From Bacteroidales bacterium (GTDB taxonomy: Bacteria; Bacteroidota; Bacteroidia; Bacteroidales; UBA932), in NCBI GenBank assembly GCA_017549145.1, contig JAFYVM010000020.1, forward strand, positions 124,001-188,000: a stretch of 64,000 bases of DNA, written 5' to 3'. Below are positions 62,201 to 64,000 of the stretch, piece by piece. Position 1 is the first letter of the stretch, and each line of letters starts with the position of its first letter. A model generated the notes under the pieces. That model ran no database searches. It saw nothing but the letters and a program-made list of their open reading frames with translations, and had not been told where the DNA came from. The position numbers were made by a program, and so were the translations under genes.

Positions 62201-62475
62201 CAGTTGCTGAAAACGCTCCTGCAACATTCATTTATGATAACTCATATGTGAAGTGCCGCGAGATCACATTCGGTTACACATTCCCAGAGAAACTTCTTGG
62301 AAAGAGAGTTAAGGGACTTAGCCTTTCATTCGTTGCAAGAAACCCATTCATCGTATGGAAGAACATTCCTAACATTGATCCGGATTCGGCTTACAACACT
62401 TCAGGAATGGGACTTGAGTATGGTTCACTTCCTTCACGCCGCAGCTTCGGTTTCAACATCAACCTTAAATTCTAA
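59296..62475 (+). CDS. susC: SusC/RagA family TonB-linked outer membrane transporter
   Basis: The protein has 1059 residues. A signal peptide (about 1-28) precedes a carboxypeptidase-regulatory-like domain (about 42-112, YGTVTDATGPVAGAALQ). The conserved DEVVVTALG TonB-proximal stretch follows near residue 117. The plug domain has NSLAGKVAGLIINET, YVIDGVPLDN and PAASALYGSRASHGVILITTK. A 22-strand beta-barrel ends with the aromatic residue (NINLKF). It imports glycans across the outer membrane with the SusD partner encoded next. No domain truncation is visible. Confidence 0.95.
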   Translation: MERNYHKMICVIALLASMLAAGIQSASATEAAGVSAVEQTAKVYGTVTDATGPVAGAALQAIGSNAGTVTDENGKFELDVEPGTLLLVSCLGYKDINVVAAPGMQVVLTEDTTALDEVVVTALGIKRDRKALGYALSEVKGEELTKAKEPNVINSLAGKVAGLIINETAGGPSGSTRVLLRGNTEMTGNNQPLYVIDGVPLDNTNFGSAGLAGGYDLGDGISAINPDDIENMTVLKGPAASALYGSRASHGVILITTKKADKEKFTIEYNGSFTLDSQLAKWDNIQQVYGMGYNGDYTRDASSGTNMSWGPKADNFDVTYFDGDTRPFYMYKDNTSGFFRLGGTMQNSLILSTHTGKTGVRFSFTDMRNRDILPNTNMSRDNFNLRVNTSMGQFDLDFTANYTREDVKNRPALGDSQSNVGKNLMTLAGTYNQSWLQNYENADGTYANWNGLDQYNKNPYWDLYKNRNTTAKDVFRLSGRVTWNATPHFKVQGTIGTDMNKMSFEEMTYRTTPGAAAGKMESQIFNNRTLNAELLAIYNNNWGEWNFTATAGGNIYNVNNLTTSFSGLEQQMDDVYNIMNYAEQSVQQSTYRKQINSLFASASVGFRRTYYLEATVRGDQSSTLPVQNNIYVYPSVSASWVFSEYLQNKNILSYGKLRASWAQVGSDTDPYQLALNYGTAKYAYPGAVIGMINNSIQPNFDLKPTMTSSYELGIEMKFLNGRVGIDATYYDQDSRNQIISLASSSTSGYSARLVNAGEIQNRGVEVAINGRAVQAGDFAWDLGVNFAKNSNKVISLVDDMDYFELEKATWCGVSVGAEVGEDFGSIIGKDFLRTEDGQAIIDPETGLPKVDEETKTLGNASWDWTGGFYTTFTYKNFRLSAGFDVKVGADLYSMSMRSAYQTGKAMETLEGREAWYISEDAREAAGMTLEAWRESGNMKGFIAPGVIDNGDGTFRPNDIPVNPENYWKSVAENAPATFIYDNSYVKCREITFGYTFPEKLLGKRVKGLSLSFVARNPFIVWKNIPNIDPDSAYNTSGMGLEYGSLPSRRSFGFNINLKF

Positions 62476-62487
62476 AGCGCTTCGACT

Positions 62488-64000
62488 ATGCAAAAGATAT
62501 ATAAAACTCTAATTTGCCTGCTGACAGCCGGAGTCATCTTCTCTGCGTGCAGCAAGGAATATATGCAGGGTCTGAATACTGACACATCGAAAGTTGAGGT
62601 CATCGACCCTAATATGCAGCTTACTACTGCGCTTCTTCAGACATACGGCGATTTCAGCCTTATGGATACTTACAGAAGCTATATTACTGGATTTACTCAG
62701 CATTTTGCCGGTGGTTGGAATGTAACCAACTACGCTGGATCTGTTTATGCTTTTGACGATCAGATGCGTCTTCTTTGGGACCGTTATTATTCGGTTTCTA
62801 TCAAGAACCTGGCTGATGCTATCGCTAATTCTACAGATAAGCCGAATACCAACGCAGCGCTTAGAATTCACTTTGTATATTTGATGTCAGTTCTTACTGA
62901 CGTCTACGGTGATGTTCCATGTCTTGAGGCTGGTAAGGGTTATCTTGAGGGAATTTCAACTCCTAAGTATGATTCTCAGGAAGATATCTATAACTTCTTC
63001 TTCGAGGAACTCGCAGCTTGTGTCGCTCAGCTTGGTACAGGTAATGACCGTATCACTGGTGATGTTACAAGCCTTGCAGGTGATACTGCGGCTTGGAAGC
63101 GTTATGCAAACTCTCTCAGACTTCGCTTCGCAATGCGTATCTCTGATGTTGCTCCTCAGAAAGCACAGCAGGAATTTGAGGCTGCTCTCATTGCTGAGGG
63201 TGGATATATTACTACTGCTGCAGAGGATGCATACATCGTCTATATCGACGGTCCTTTCACACTTTATGAGGGAGCAGCTGAGCTTGACTTCCGCGTAAAT
63301 GCTCTTGGTGAGATTCTTTACGGACAGGACCCTACTTCTCCAACATTCGTATCTTCTACTTTCTATAACATGATGAAGGAGAATAATGACCCTCGTCTTT
63401 ATAGAATCTGCCGTCACTACATCAATACAAAGCGTAGTGAGACCAAGCCAGATGCAGAGTGGAACGTTGATGTAACTGATGAGGTGCTTGCATATTATGA
63501 GAGAATCGGTGAGAGCGTGCAGCCATGTAATCCGGGCGCAGCTTGGTATAGTGACTGGGTAAATGCTCCTGCAGATAGTGAGATTCCTACTCTTGAGAAG
63601 CTTGTAGCTCAGGATCCTTCTGCTGGATTCAACGGCAATAACTTCAATGCGAGAATGCTTCGTCCATTCCTTTCAATTGACTTCGAGCAGCCATATTGTC
63701 CAGGTTTCCTTATGTCATCTGCAGAGGTCAGCTTCCTTCTTGCTGAGGCAGCTGATAAAGGTTGGACTGTAGCTGGAGGCGTTGAGGGTAACTTCGTGAA
63801 TGGTGTTACAGCAGCGATGGAAATCATCAACAAGCATTATGTTGCTGATGCGCGTAAGATTACTGCAGACGAGATTACTGCTTATGTAAATGGTATTAAG
63901 GCTGGTCTTGCAACAAATGCGAAAGAGGCTATCAATACTCAGGCATGGATGCTTCATTTCATGAACCCATCCGAGGCGTGGGCTAACCTTCGTCGTTCGG
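62488..64000 (+). CDS. susD: SusD/RagB family nutrient-binding lipoprotein (partial, 3' end missing)
   Basis: The frame from the ATG at 62488 stays open for 504 codons to the right edge. The lipobox FSAC gives lipidated Cys21. The beginning QGLNTDTSKVEVIDPNMQL, the region KNLADAIANS and the stretch YLMSVLTDVYGDVPC are typical of the SusD-like_2 group (TPR-rich binding protein). LLAEAADKGW and EAINTQAWMLHFMNPSEAWANLRRS near the edge belong to the C-terminal part. It caps the SusC barrel and binds the glycan. It follows susC by 12 bp. Confidence 0.93.
   Translation, partial: MQKIYKTLICLLTAGVIFSACSKEYMQGLNTDTSKVEVIDPNMQLTTALLQTYGDFSLMDTYRSYITGFTQHFAGGWNVTNYAGSVYAFDDQMRLLWDRYYSVSIKNLADAIANSTDKPNTNAALRIHFVYLMSVLTDVYGDVPCLEAGKGYLEGISTPKYDSQEDIYNFFFEELAACVAQLGTGNDRITGDVTSLAGDTAAWKRYANSLRLRFAMRISDVAPQKAQQEFEAALIAEGGYITTAAEDAYIVYIDGPFTLYEGAAELDFRVNALGEILYGQDPTSPTFVSSTFYNMMKENNDPRLYRICRHYINTKRSETKPDAEWNVDVTDEVLAYYERIGESVQPCNPGAAWYSDWVNAPADSEIPTLEKLVAQDPSAGFNGNNFNARMLRPFLSIDFEQPYCPGFLMSSAEVSFLLAEAADKGWTVAGGVEGNFVNGVTAAMEIINKHYVADARKITADEITAYVNGIKAGLATNAKEAINTQAWMLHFMNPSEAWANLRRS

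Noticed and set aside
1..64000. CRISPR arrays, tRNA/rRNA genes, transposases, integrases, phage or toxin-antitoxin modules
   Set aside because: None was recognised; intergenic gaps are short (at most about 135 bases) and are accounted for by promoters, hairpins and the motif cluster.

Overview
The window is about 45% GC by eye and almost fully coding. It comes from a member of the order Bacteroidales (Bacteroidota), probably a gut or rumen glycan degrader. Support for this includes: a SusC/SusD pair; a periplasmic-propeller/AraC regulator; lipoprotein glycoside hydrolases; an Rnf operon in the order B-C-D-G-E-A preceded by an RseC-like gene; promoters of the Bacteroidota type (TTTG, about 20 bp, TAnnTTTG); no clear Shine-Dalgarno sequences; and typical neighbour pairs (cmk-ispH, tgt-LptF-like permease, alaS divergent from an M23 peptidase). 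The family cannot be fixed from sequence alone. I saw no rRNA, tRNA, CRISPR array, insertion sequence, integrase or phage gene, and no gene-free stretch above 300 bases.

Layout. 1-4.1 kb: the N-terminal part of a GH20 hexosaminidase, divergent from a GH43 enzyme, an aminotransferase and a CoA-transferase. 4.1-14 kb: uvrA, a TGS-type nucleoside kinase, a metallo-hydrolase, a deoxynucleoside kinase, an acyl-CoA ligase, queH and a GH125 alpha-mannosidase. 14-16.6 kb: tatA-tatC and a Tat-exported Gfo/Idh/MocA oxidoreductase. 16.6-21.9 kb: an S41 protease, rdgB-recO, efp, and cmk-ispH. 22-27.2 kb: an NtrX-like sigma-54 activator without a DNA-binding domain, tail to tail with a large NtrY-like kinase, then rlmH. 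27.2-30.6 kb: a DUF4783 protein, three small beta-barrel proteins and a nucleoside transporter. 30.7-33 kb: tgt and an LptF/LptG-family permease. 33-40.4 kb (minus strand): alaS, an LptG-like permease fused in frame to methionyl-tRNA formyltransferase, ilvA and ilvE. 40.5-52.3 kb (plus strand): two M23 peptidases, a MerR regulator, Nif3, a zinc-ribbon protein, dnaB, a DUF3108 protein, rseC-like and rnfBCDGEA. 52.4-64 kb: a polysaccharide utilisation locus with GH3, a CYTH protein, a membrane AraC-type regulator, GH5, SusC and a partial SusD.

How it fits together. The 52-64 kb locus reads as a beta-glucan system. SusC/D import oligosaccharides made by the surface GH5 endoglucanase, the GH3 beta-glucosidase finishes them, and the propeller/AraC protein senses and activates. 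A triple 13-bp motif between regulator and GH5 is a candidate operator. The Rnf complex links ferredoxin and NAD to an ion gradient in fermentation. Both LptF/LptG-family permease genes lie within about 3 kb of each other.

The points most worth checking are the LptG-Fmt fusion, a 27-bp repeat translated inside RnfB, a Tgt lacking its zinc cysteines, the sigma-54 activator lacking a DNA-binding domain, the three-motif operator candidate, and a near-leaderless promoter at the first M23 gene. All functional calls are from reading motifs; no database search was made.
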